Of a stretch of DNA of 45,428 nucleotides, positions 16,153-24,641 are shown in pieces. Under the pieces are notes generated by a model that was not told where the DNA came from, did no database searches, and worked only from the letters and a program-made list of their open reading frames with translations. A program made the translations under genes and the position numbers. How positions within the stretch are numbered: position 1 is the stretch's first letter; each line of letters begins with the position of its first letter. The stretch is taken from positions 1 to 45,428 of the forward strand of contig CACDEI010000008.1 of NCBI GenBank assembly GCA_902551695.1, written 5' to 3'. Source of the DNA: an uncultured Pseudomonadota bacterium. GTDB taxonomy: Bacteria > Pseudomonadota > Gammaproteobacteria > Ga0077536.

Positions 16153-18459
16153 TCATCCAGCATCAATTTTTTGCAGGATTTTGGCGGGCGACATCGGAAG
16201 GCTCGTCATACGTTTTCCAATAGCGTTAGAGACAGCGTTTGCGACGGCACCTAATGGAGGAACTATTGGAGTTTCTCCCACACCCCTTACACCAAACGGA
16301 TGCCCAGCGTTTGGAACCTCGACCAATACGGTATCAATCATGGGCAAGTCGGATGCAACTGGTACGCGATAGTCAAGGAAACCTGTGTTTAGTAGATTGC
16401 CCTCTTTACTGTACACATATTCTTCGTTTAAGGCCCAGCCGATTCCTTGGGCTGCTCCACCTTGTAGTTGACCTTCTACATAACTGGGGTGAATGGCGGT
16501 TCCAACGTCTTGAATTGCGGTGTATCTCAGGACGGTAACGCGTCCCGTTTCAGGGTCTACCTCTACATCACAAATATGAGTGCCAAAGCCCGGACCAGCT
16601 CCCTTAGTAACGTTTATGTTTGCTTTGCCACTTATTGCGCCCCCAGTTTTTCCCGCAATCTGAGCAATATCTGCGACAGACATCGGCTTTATCTCATCAT
16701 TCTCTATGCAAATTGCAGAGCCATTCTCCCAATCTACTTGGTCGAAATCTACTTTCCAGACCTTGGCGGCTCGACGTTTCATGTCTTTGATTGCGTCCTC
16801 TGCGGCATCTATAACAGCTTTCCCAGTAGCGAAAGTTACTCGACTACCACCAGTTAGGTCTGAATAGGGTACCGATTCGGTATCGGCAACCAGCGGTTTT
16901 ATTCTAGATACATCCACACCTAGCACTTCTGCTGCCATCAATGCCATGGACGCTCGCGACCCACCTATGTCAGGGCTACCCGTGGCTACTATGACAGTGC
17001 CATCTTCGTTGATCATTACTTCTGCACTAGAGGTCCCTCCTATATTGAACCAGAACCCTGAAGCTACCCCTCGGCCTTGATTTTCACCTAACGGTGTATT
17101 GTAGTGCTTGGTTTTTTGAGCAGCCTGAAGACAATCCTCGTTTCCAATCCGATCGAACTCGACACCGTAGACCGCCTTAGTTCCCTCTTTCGCTGAATTC
17201 TTTCTTCTCAGTGTTAGTGGATCGATTCCTAGTTTGTGAGCTAGCTCATCCATCGCGGACTCAACAGCATAAGCTGCAACTGGAGCGCCTGGCGCCCTGT
17301 AGGCGGCTGCTTTAGGTCTATTGACCACGACATCCCACCCTAGACAGGCAACATCCTTTAAATCGTAGGGTGCGAACCCAGTCATACAACCAAGGGCTAC
17401 TGGTGAGCCAGGAAACGCTCCCGCCTCGTATTTAAGCTCCAGGGTGCCGGCCACTAGTGTTCCATCTTTCTTTGCGCCGATCTTAACATGGGCTGTGCCT
17501 CCAGAGGTTGGTCCGGTTGCGCGCATAACCTCGGTTCTGCTCATTGTCATTTTAACAGGGCGGCCGGATTTTTTTGCCAGCATTAGCGCCAAAGGTTCTA
17601 AGTAAATTGTAGTTTTACCGCCAAAACCCCCTCCAATCTCTGCAGGTATTACCTTTATTTTGGAGGTGCTCATGCCACATAGACGTGCGGTGTAGGCGCG
17701 AATCATGAATGCCCCTTGGCTGGAAGCCCAGATGCTTACAGAGCCGTCCTGCGCAAAGTTAGCAGCGCAAGCATGAGGTTCGATATAGCCCTGATGAACG
17801 GTCTCAGTGGAATAGTCCCCTTCGACTATGAAATCCGCTGATTGCATAGCGACTTCCGGATCGCCTAGCTTTAGTTCTGTGCGTTTGGCAATGTTGGAGG
17901 CCTTTTTAGGAGTCGGATCAACTCCTTCGGTAAATAAATCGTCATGAAGAAGCGGAGCTTTCTCTTTCATAGCATCTGCAGCGGTCATAACTGGTTTCAG
18001 AATTTTGTATTCTACGTCTATTAATTTTGCCGCTTTGTCAGCAATGGCTTGGGTAGTTGCAGCCACTGCCGCTATCGCATGACCGTCGTATAGTACTTTG
18101 TCGCGTGCGATAACGTTTCTGGACATATCATAAAAACTCAGTGGTGCTACTCCAGGAAGTTTGTCTGAAGGTTTCAGAGTCGGGAAATCTTTTCCTGAAA
18201 TTACGGCTTTTACTCCTTTTAGTTTGAGGGCCTTGTCGAAGTTTATCTTCTTAATTTTGGCATGGGCATGGGGGCTCCTAACAACGCTGCCATATATCAT
18301 GCCATTCAGACTAATATCAGCCCCGAAGTTGGCTCTTCCTGTAACCTTATCAACACCGTCTGGTCTAACAGGCCTAGTTCCTACGTATTTATAACCGTTG
18401 GAGGTTCCACTGCCATTGTGTCCATTACCATTATGTCCGTTACCATTTTGCAAAGTCAT
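16153..18459 (-). CDS. Molybdenum hydroxylase (xanthine dehydrogenase family) large subunit, molybdopterin-binding
   Basis: 768 residues, the usual size for a separate Mo-cofactor subunit. An N-terminal low-complexity stretch (NGNGHNGNGHNGSG, about 5-18) precedes the first domain, GTRPVRPDGVDKVTGRA. Cofactor landmarks: GGGFGGKTTIYLEP (about 275-288), AAAYRAPGAP (the Arg near the substrate site, about 390-399), TGSPDIGGS, and the catalytic Glu in RGVGETPIVPP near the C-terminus. The CO-dehydrogenase active-loop Cys is absent, so this is not an aerobic CO dehydrogenase of form I. Substrate unknown: a heterocycle, aldehyde or aromatic-CoA. The Gly/Asn/His leader is odd. Confidence 0.93.
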   Translation of the reverse strand: MTLQNGNGHNGNGHNGSGTSNGYKYVGTRPVRPDGVDKVTGRANFGADISLNGMIYGSVVRSPHAHAKIKKINFDKALKLKGVKAVISGKDFPTLKPSDKLPGVAPLSFYDMSRNVIARDKVLYDGHAIAAVAATTQAIADKAAKLIDVEYKILKPVMTAADAMKEKAPLLHDDLFTEGVDPTPKKASNIAKRTELKLGDPEVAMQSADFIVEGDYSTETVHQGYIEPHACAANFAQDGSVSIWASSQGAFMIRAYTARLCGMSTSKIKVIPAEIGGGFGGKTTIYLEPLALMLAKKSGRPVKMTMSRTEVMRATGPTSGGTAHVKIGAKKDGTLVAGTLELKYEAGAFPGSPVALGCMTGFAPYDLKDVACLGWDVVVNRPKAAAYRAPGAPVAAYAVESAMDELAHKLGIDPLTLRRKNSAKEGTKAVYGVEFDRIGNEDCLQAAQKTKHYNTPLGENQGRGVASGFWFNIGGTSSAEVMINEDGTVIVATGSPDIGGSRASMALMAAEVLGVDVSRIKPLVADTESVPYSDLTGGSRVTFATGKAVIDAAEDAIKDMKRRAAKVWKVDFDQVDWENGSAICIENDEIKPMSVADIAQIAGKTGGAISGKANINVTKGAGPGFGTHICDVEVDPETGRVTVLRYTAIQDVGTAIHPSYVEGQLQGGAAQGIGWALNEEYVYSKEGNLLNTGFLDYRVPVASDLPMIDTVLVEVPNAGHPFGVRGVGETPIVPPLGAVANAVSNAIGKRMTSLPMSPAKILQKIDAG

Positions 18460-18464
18460 ATCTT

Positions 18465-18938
18465 TTAACCTCTCATTTCTTCAGCAGCTTTTAACACAGC
18501 TTTGATTATTTTGTCATAACCAGTACAACGACATAGGTTCCCAGCTAGCCAATACCTTACTTCTTCTTCCGTAGGATTTGGGTTTTTCTCCAGCAGGTTT
18601 TTCGCAGCGACGATAAATCCGGGAGTACAAATTCCACACTGAAGGGCTGCCTCCTCAAGGAAGTGTCGTTGAACCGGGTGTAACTCTTCAGATTCACCAA
18701 TCCCTTCTATGGTTTCAATTTTTCTCCCCTCCGCCTCAACGCCCAACATTAAGCAAGCGCAAACGAGGCGACCATCGACAGTGACGCTGCAGGCTCCACA
18801 ATCACCAGTTGAGCACCCTTCTTTTGTACCAGTTAAACCCATTTCGTCTCTCAAACAATCCAGTAAGGTTTGATCCGCCCTACATAACACTTCAACGGGA
18901 TCTCCGTTGACTGTCATTGTTACGTGTTGTTTACTCAT
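18465..18938 (-). CDS. Molybdenum hydroxylase small subunit, two [2Fe-2S] clusters
   Basis: 157 residues. The N-terminal plant-ferredoxin-type cluster is bound by CSTGDCGACSV plus the following VCAC Cys (about 44-68); the C-terminal helical cluster by CGICTPGF and NLCRCTGY (about 104-148). This is the standard small subunit of the XDH/CoxS family and passes electrons between the Mo site and FAD. Its start overlaps the stop of the FAD-subunit gene by 4 nt (ATGA), and the large subunit follows after 5 nt, giving the order FAD, Fe-S, Mo. Confidence 0.95.
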   Translation of the reverse strand: MSKQHVTMTVNGDPVEVLCRADQTLLDCLRDEMGLTGTKEGCSTGDCGACSVTVDGRLVCACLMLGVEAEGRKIETIEGIGESEELHPVQRHFLEEAALQCGICTPGFIVAAKNLLEKNPNPTEEEVRYWLAGNLCRCTGYDKIIKAVLKAAEEMRG

Positions 18939-19807
18939 CTGCCGCTCCTTACTCGCTCTGCTGCTATTTGGGTTGCCCTTGTTGCTAGCACTCCAGCTAC
19001 CTTTGTCCGATATTCAACGGTGCCCCTCATGTCGTCTATCGGATTACACGCTGCACGACAAGCGCTCGCCATTTTTTCCAGTGTGTCCGGGTCTAGTTTG
19101 GAGCCTACGAGAATTAAACCCGCCTCTTCTACCAGAACTGGTTTGGGCGCGACCGCCCCTAAAGCCACTCGCGCTTTTGTACAAATCCCTTGGTTATCAA
19201 GTGTCAGACTCACGCCGGCCCCGACTACTGCTATATCCATTTCTGTTCGAGGTATTAATCTTAAATAGGCCTCCGACGATTTCTTAGGCTTTTCTGGTAA
19301 TAGGAAGCTGATTATGAATTCGCCTTTCTTTAATGAAGTTTTGCCTGGTCCGGTAACGATGTCTTCTACTTTTGCGGTGCGACGCCCTTTGGGCCCCGCT
19401 ATTTTACAAATTGCTCCAGCGGCTATCATTGCGGGCACACTGTCAGCAGCTGGCGAACCATTGCAGAGATTTCCTCCGAGCGAGGCCCTTCCTTGTATTT
19501 GAGTGGAGCCAATCAATTCCAAAGCCTCGACTACGCCAGGCCATTTTTTCTTGACTGACTTATGTTCTCCGAGTCTGGCTCCAGACACAGCAGCTCCCAC
19601 CCGGTACCCGTTTTTTTCTTTTTTTATTTCTGTTAACTCTGGGATATTTTTCACATCGACAATAAATCCAGGTTCGATTCTTCCAGATCGCATTTGAACC
19701 AAAAGATCTGTCCCACCGGCAAGAATTCTACCTTTTCCCTTAGCTCCTCCGAGTATTTTTATTGCCTGATTAACGGTTTCTGGTGCCGCAAATTGTAATT
19801 CTGCCAC
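18935..19807 (-). CDS. Molybdenum hydroxylase medium subunit, FAD-binding (CoxM type)
   Basis: 290 residues. FAD-binding motifs are AGGTDLLVQMRSG (about 31-43) and TQIQGRASLGGNLCNGSPAAD (about 105-125), followed by the CO_deh_flav_C-type C-terminal domain (KPVLVEEAGLILVG and later). First gene of the operon. A 7-bp inverted repeat lies about 29-47 nt upstream of its ATG. Its location beside acyl-CoA dehydrogenases and crotonases suggests a role in catabolising an aromatic or N-heterocyclic compound, but that is inference from context. Confidence 0.94.
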   Translation of the reverse strand: MAELQFAAPETVNQAIKILGGAKGKGRILAGGTDLLVQMRSGRIEPGFIVDVKNIPELTEIKKEKNGYRVGAAVSGARLGEHKSVKKKWPGVVEALELIGSTQIQGRASLGGNLCNGSPAADSVPAMIAAGAICKIAGPKGRRTAKVEDIVTGPGKTSLKKGEFIISFLLPEKPKKSSEAYLRLIPRTEMDIAVVGAGVSLTLDNQGICTKARVALGAVAPKPVLVEEAGLILVGSKLDPDTLEKMASACRAACNPIDDMRGTVEYRTKVAGVLATRATQIAAERVRSGR

Positions 19808-19835
19808 TGGACCTCCTAAATGTATTTAATTTCCT

Positions 19836-19854
19836 GTATTCCGCTTTGGAATAC
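19836..19854. promoter_or_regulatory. Inverted repeat upstream of the molybdenum hydroxylase operon
   Basis: GTATTCC at 19836-19842 is repeated inverted as GGAATAC at 19848-19854, with 5 nt between. It lies 29-47 nt upstream of the ATG of the FAD subunit, where an operator or leader hairpin would be expected. There is no poly-T after it on the minus strand, so it is not a terminator in that direction. No regulator gene is nearby. Confidence 0.35.
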
Positions 19855-19953
19855 GAACATTCAATGTACCCTGATCTTACTGTTACTTTAGCGAAGACGC
19901 CGATAGTGGACAAGAACAATTTTATGTTTGCTTGGTCAAACCGCCAAAAATTT

Positions 19954-22308
19954 CTAATTTGGAAGCCCTAAAACCATTTTCGAAATAATGTTTCTCTGAA
20001 TCTCATTGGAACCGCCGTAAATTGTTGCAGGCCTGGCATTGTAAAATTGACTTAGGACGTCAATTTTGGCGTCAGCAAAATTCACGGGTCCTACGACGCC
20101 TCCCTTTTCGCAAGAAACCTCAATTAGCAGTTCTGAGAGTTTAGCGAAGGTTTCAGTAGCCCATATTTTTAGAACCGATACTTCGGGCCCTAATGTTTCA
20201 CCTCTCCTCACAATATCTGCAAATTTTTGGAAATTCGATTCTAAATCCACCACATCTAGTTTTAGAGCTGTAAACCGATCATTAAAACCTTGATCACTTA
20301 CTAGATTTAATTTTTGCGCTACATCCTCCAAGCGTTTGACAACGAACTGGGATTGTCGGGGACTTCCCAGAAAAATCCGCTCAAAGCTTAGTAATGCTTT
20401 CGCAATGCCCCAGCCCTTATTCATTCCTCCAACCATACAATCGGCTGGGACTCTCACAGAGTTCAGGAAGACTTCACAGAATTCCTCGTGGCCTGCAATG
20501 TTACGAATTGGTCTTATTGTGATTCCAGGTTGATTAAGGTCAATCAGGAAAAAAGTGATTCCTTCCTGTGCCTTCCCCTCGGTAGAGGTTCTTGCTAGGC
20601 AGAACATATGAGTAGCGTCTTGCGCCAGGGTTGTCCAAGTTTTTTGACCGTTGATTATGAATTCGTCACCATCAGGTTCAGCTCGAGTGCTTAAACTAGC
20701 CAAATCGGAGCCTGAGTTTGGTTCAGAATATCCTTGGCACCAGATGTGTTCCCCAGAGAGGATTTTGGGTAGATAAGTCTCTCTTTGTTCTTCAGTACCG
20801 TGTTGTATTAGGAGCGGGCCTACCATCACGATTCCCATATCAGGGGCTCTTCCTACACCCCATCTTTCTTGTTCATCTATATAAATCATTTGTTGACTCG
20901 GAGTTAGGCCCATACCACCAAATTCGGCAGGCCAAGCAGGGGCTATCCAACCGATCTCAGAAAGACGTTTGTACCAATTCTCAATTTGTTTCCATCTCAG
21001 GCGTTTTGACGAGTATCTTAAATCCTCTGGGTACTCGCTTTCCAAGAAGCTTCTCGATATTTCTCTAAATTCATCATCGGACATTGAGGCCCAACCAGCA
21101 TCAGGAGGGCTTAGCCAACCTTTCTTTTCCGTTGAATTAGAATTTAAACATTTCGATGCGCTCTTATGGGTTGAATGAAGCATGCCCCAGAGCGAACCGA
21201 TTTTTCGTTTGAGCATCGCGCTGTTACCAAATCGAGCAACCAAAACGAGCGCTCGATTTAAATACAAGCCGACATCACACTCTTCTGTATACCCCATTCC
21301 ACCGTGCAGTTGGACGGCTTGGCGGGATATGGCTATTGACGCTTCATTGCTTCGGTATTTGGCTCGAGTAACAGCTAAATTTTGTGTGATTTCACTATTA
21401 GACGAATCCAGAGTTTTTGCCGACTCTTCAGTTACGGCGTCGGTTAGTCCTTGCTGTATATACAGATCAACCGCTCTGTGTTGTAGAGCTTGAAAGGTAC
21501 CGATTTGCTTACCAAACTGCTCGCGGGTCTTCAGGTAGTCTAGTGTTATTTCAAGAAGTCTCTCGGATAACCCATTGAGATAGGCTCCTGTGCACAATGA
21601 AGAGGCTCGGTAACTGTGTGAAATAGCATCTTCTGCTTCGGCACCGACCGCGATCAAACAGTTCTCAGGAAGGTGGAGTTGACTGAACCTTAGCTTGCCT
21701 GAAAAGGTTCCGTCAGCCATTGTCTCTAAATCTAAGGTTAAATTTGGAGCACCTTTTTCAATAAGAAAAAGCCCGGTTTCTTCCTCTATCTCTGCTGCCA
21801 CGATAAAATTATCTGCAACGTCCGCCAAGGGGACGTGATTAACTAATCCATTAAGAAGGATTTGGTTATTCTGCTTTTCAGCCTTTAAAGAACCATTTGC
21901 TTTTATCCGATGATTTTCTGCGACTGTATCAAAATGACTGACTATGATTTTTTCCCCTTCAAGCATTTGATTTATCCAAGGAATCGGGGTTTTTATCTTG
22001 GAGGCCAATGCAGAGGTTGCAATTCCACACTCGAGCATTGGTTCGGGAGCTACTACTCTACCCAATTGCTTGCATAAACTTGTTGCAGCCTCAAAACCTA
22101 AATTGAGTCCATTATCTTTCTCGTCAGCAAGAATAGCTGCCCAGCCAAGGCTACACATTTCTCTCCAAGACTCACGCGAAAAAGAGGACTGATTTCTATT
22201 TAGTTCTCGAATTCTACCGACTGGCAGCTCTTGGTTGCAGTATTCGCTCACGCTATCGATGAGCATACTGCGAGTTTCTTCTTTTTCATGCAGACCGACT
22301 TCAGTCAT
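19954..22308 (-). CDS. Fused two-domain acyl-CoA dehydrogenase
   Basis: 784 residues, twice the normal length. The N-terminal half (about 1-390) is a divergent ACAD domain: AAILADEKDNGLNLGFEAATSLC, LDYLKTREQFGKQIGTFQALQHRAVDLY (split among helices) and QLHGGMGYTEECDVGLYLNRA are recognisable. The C-terminal half (about 400-784) is a canonical ACAD: GYSEPNSGSDLASLSTRAE, INGQKTWTTLAQDATHMFCLART, and YGGSNEIQRNIISKMVLGLP. The two halves are of different subfamilies, like the alpha and beta partners of heteromeric ACADs used for steroid or other bulky CoA esters, here on one chain. The N-terminal half may be catalytically weak. It is divergent from the crotonase at 22435. Confidence 0.88.
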   Translation of the reverse strand: MTEVGLHEKEETRSMLIDSVSEYCNQELPVGRIRELNRNQSSFSRESWREMCSLGWAAILADEKDNGLNLGFEAATSLCKQLGRVVAPEPMLECGIATSALASKIKTPIPWINQMLEGEKIIVSHFDTVAENHRIKANGSLKAEKQNNQILLNGLVNHVPLADVADNFIVAAEIEEETGLFLIEKGAPNLTLDLETMADGTFSGKLRFSQLHLPENCLIAVGAEAEDAISHSYRASSLCTGAYLNGLSERLLEITLDYLKTREQFGKQIGTFQALQHRAVDLYIQQGLTDAVTEESAKTLDSSNSEITQNLAVTRAKYRSNEASIAISRQAVQLHGGMGYTEECDVGLYLNRALVLVARFGNSAMLKRKIGSLWGMLHSTHKSASKCLNSNSTEKKGWLSPPDAGWASMSDDEFREISRSFLESEYPEDLRYSSKRLRWKQIENWYKRLSEIGWIAPAWPAEFGGMGLTPSQQMIYIDEQERWGVGRAPDMGIVMVGPLLIQHGTEEQRETYLPKILSGEHIWCQGYSEPNSGSDLASLSTRAEPDGDEFIINGQKTWTTLAQDATHMFCLARTSTEGKAQEGITFFLIDLNQPGITIRPIRNIAGHEEFCEVFLNSVRVPADCMVGGMNKGWGIAKALLSFERIFLGSPRQSQFVVKRLEDVAQKLNLVSDQGFNDRFTALKLDVVDLESNFQKFADIVRRGETLGPEVSVLKIWATETFAKLSELLIEVSCEKGGVVGPVNFADAKIDVLSQFYNARPATIYGGSNEIQRNIISKMVLGLPN

Positions 22309-22434
22309 TGCGAAAAACTCTCCTTGAGATATCGTGCTAAGGTCTGATCATAAAACGAAAATAGGTTCGTTTATATTTTTATTTCCTATATTTTAATGAT
22401 TAGATGATGATTTAATACGAAGCGGAGGAGTTAA

Positions 22435-23211
22435 ATGGACGTTAAGTTACTAAAAATAGAGTATCCAATTAAACATGTCGCTGTGGTGAAACTTTCGAAT
22501 CCTCCGGTGAACGCGCATAGTCAGCACCTTTTAAGCGAAACCAGTCTCGTATTTGATTGGTTAAGCGATAAAGACGAAGTTCGTGCTGTGGTACTGACCG
22601 GAGAGGGGAAATGCTTTTGTGCCGGTGCCGACATTAAGGAGAGGGTAGGCGCCACGAAGCAACTTGGAGATCATTGGCAGAATAGTCGTAGGGCTCGAGA
22701 GGCCTATCATAGTATTTTGGAGTGCCAAAAGCCGGTAATTTGTGCGATAAATGGGCCAGCATTAGGAGGGGGATTAGCGTTAGCTGCCTCTTGCGATATT
22801 TTATTAACTGCAGAAAGCGGTTGTTTAGGGCTTCCTGAAATTAATGTGGGATTACTTGGCGGAGGGAAACATGCCCAAAGGCTATTTTCGCATTCCACCC
22901 TTAGACGTATGATGCTCACAGGCTACCGAGTTACTGGGCAAAAATTGTATCGATTAGGTATCGTCGAGGGCTGTTATAATGATGGTGAGTTGATGGATGC
23001 GGCCCTAGAGTTAGCAGCAGAGGTCGCGTCAAAAAGCCCGCTTGCAACCAAGTTGGCGAAGCATTCGCTGAATCAAATAGAGCACATGACTCTTAGAGAC
23101 GGGTATCGATTTGAACAAAGTATGACCGGAAAATTATCTGAAACTAATGATTCTCGGGAAGCTATGCAGGCCTTTGTGGAAAAGAGGGCCCCCCGATTTA
23201 CCGGAACATAA
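22435..23211 (+). CDS. Enoyl-CoA hydratase/isomerase family protein (crotonase fold)
   Basis: 258 residues. Oxyanion-hole motifs are GEGKCFCAGADIKER and INGPALGGGLALAASCDILL; the second catalytic part is LPEINVGLLGGGKHAQRLF, which keeps the Glu of the PE-x-x-x-G motif. It ends FVEKRAPRFTG. A GGAGG ribosome-binding site stands just before the ATG. The gene ends 14 nt before selA, so selA may be read through from the same promoter. It is divergent from the fused acyl-CoA dehydrogenase, with which it probably works. Confidence 0.87.
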   Translation: MDVKLLKIEYPIKHVAVVKLSNPPVNAHSQHLLSETSLVFDWLSDKDEVRAVVLTGEGKCFCAGADIKERVGATKQLGDHWQNSRRAREAYHSILECQKPVICAINGPALGGGLALAASCDILLTAESGCLGLPEINVGLLGGGKHAQRLFSHSTLRRMMLTGYRVTGQKLYRLGIVEGCYNDGELMDAALELAAEVASKSPLATKLAKHSLNQIEHMTLRDGYRFEQSMTGKLSETNDSREAMQAFVEKRAPRFTGT

Positions 23212-23225
23212 CGCTAGAGCCTTAG

Positions 23226-24641
23226 GTGAAACCACAAGAAAATAAAAATGGGAAAGGGTTACTCCGAGATATTCCCTCAGTTGATAAGCTATGCCGCTCG
23301 GACATAGGTTCCCGGCTTATAAATCAGTACGGCCGGACCCTTTTTGTTGCTTCAGCTCGTGAGTTTTTGGATAAATTAAAAAAAGATCCGCGAAGTCTGA
23401 CGCAAAAGAAAATTGATGAGATTCTTCCTAGTTTAGAATCCATGATGAAATCCAAAGACTCTTCAAAAATGTGTCGAGTTTTTAACCTTACGGGAACAGT
23501 GCTACATACTAACCTGGGTAGAGCGGTGTTACCCGAAGAGGCAATTAAGAAAGTTGCCGATGTAATGCGCGGTGCGACTAATTTGGAATATGATTTGGAG
23601 CGAGGGAAAAGAGGGGATCGGGACGAGCTAGTAGAGTCTTCGCTTGTTCGGCTTACAGGTGCTGAAGGTATCACAGTGGTCAATAACAATGCTGCCGCAG
23701 TTTTCCTGGCTTTAAGTACCTTTGGGTTTCGCAAGGAAGTGCTAGTTTCAAGGGGTGAATTAGTCGAAATAGGCGGCGAATTTCGAATACCGGATATCAT
23801 GAAGCGTGCTGGAGCTAAGCTGGTTGAGGTTGGGACCACTAATCGCACTCACTTGTCCGATTTCCGTTCCGCTATCACTAAAAAAACCGGCGCCATTATG
23901 AAAGTTCATACAAGCAACTACCAAATCGAAGGCTTCACGTCGGCCCCAGAGGAATCTGAATTATCGAAATTGGCGAGAGAGGTTGGGGTACCTTTTATCG
24001 TCGATTTGGGAAGCGGCACACTCATTGATTTAGAGAGGTATGGTTTGCCTAGGGAAATCACGGTGAGTCAAACCCTGCAAAATGGCTCAGACATTGTGAC
24101 TTTTAGTGGTGATAAGTTATTGGGTGGGCCCCAATGTGGAATATTGGCAGGACGACGAGAATTAATAAAAAAAGTAAAAAAGAATTCCTTAAAAAGGATG
24201 GTTAGGGTTGACAAAATGACCCTGGCGGCTCTTCATTCCACGTTAAAATTATACGAAAGTCCCGATAGTTTGTCCGGCAAACTGCCCACCCTCAGGTTTT
24301 TGACACGTCCTCCCGAAGATGTTCATCGTTTGGTAAGAGAAATAGTACCAGTCATGAGTGGCGAGTTAGATGGTATGGCGCGAGTCCAGATTGTGGAGTG
24401 TAAAAGTCAAATAGGAAGTGGTGCGCTTCCAATCGATTTGTTGCCGAGTTGGGGTGTTAGCGTTGTTCCTTTGGTCCCTAGCGATAGCCGTCTACAGACA
24501 CTAAATAAAAAGTTTCGCAAATTAGCTGTCCCTATCATAGGAAGAGTATCTAGCGGAAGGCTTATATTAGATTTTCGATGCTTAGATGAGCCGGAATTAT
24601 TTTTAGAGCAAATCAGGTCGATTGGTGAGGCAACTGCATGA
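23226..24641 (+). CDS. selA: L-seryl-tRNA(Sec) selenium transferase
   Basis: 471 residues, close to E. coli SelA (463). A PLP enzyme that converts Ser-tRNA(Sec) to Sec-tRNA(Sec) using selenophosphate. The N-terminal tRNA-binding part begins LLRDIPSVDKL; then NLTGTVLHTNLGRAVLPEEA, NNNAAAVFLALSTF, the ENEG-like loop, HTSNYQIEGFT and the PLP-lysine motif TFSGDKLLGGPQCG (about 295). The start is GTG, with no strong ribosome-binding site but consistent with the family N-terminus. It overlaps selB by 4 nt. Together with selB and the tRNA at 27815 this is most of the Sec decoding set; selD is not in the window. Confidence 0.96.
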   Translation: MKPQENKNGKGLLRDIPSVDKLCRSDIGSRLINQYGRTLFVASAREFLDKLKKDPRSLTQKKIDEILPSLESMMKSKDSSKMCRVFNLTGTVLHTNLGRAVLPEEAIKKVADVMRGATNLEYDLERGKRGDRDELVESSLVRLTGAEGITVVNNNAAAVFLALSTFGFRKEVLVSRGELVEIGGEFRIPDIMKRAGAKLVEVGTTNRTHLSDFRSAITKKTGAIMKVHTSNYQIEGFTSAPEESELSKLAREVGVPFIVDLGSGTLIDLERYGLPREITVSQTLQNGSDIVTFSGDKLLGGPQCGILAGRRELIKKVKKNSLKRMVRVDKMTLAALHSTLKLYESPDSLSGKLPTLRFLTRPPEDVHRLVREIVPVMSGELDGMARVQIVECKSQIGSGALPIDLLPSWGVSVVPLVPSDSRLQTLNKKFRKLAVPIIGRVSSGRLILDFRCLDEPELFLEQIRSIGEATA

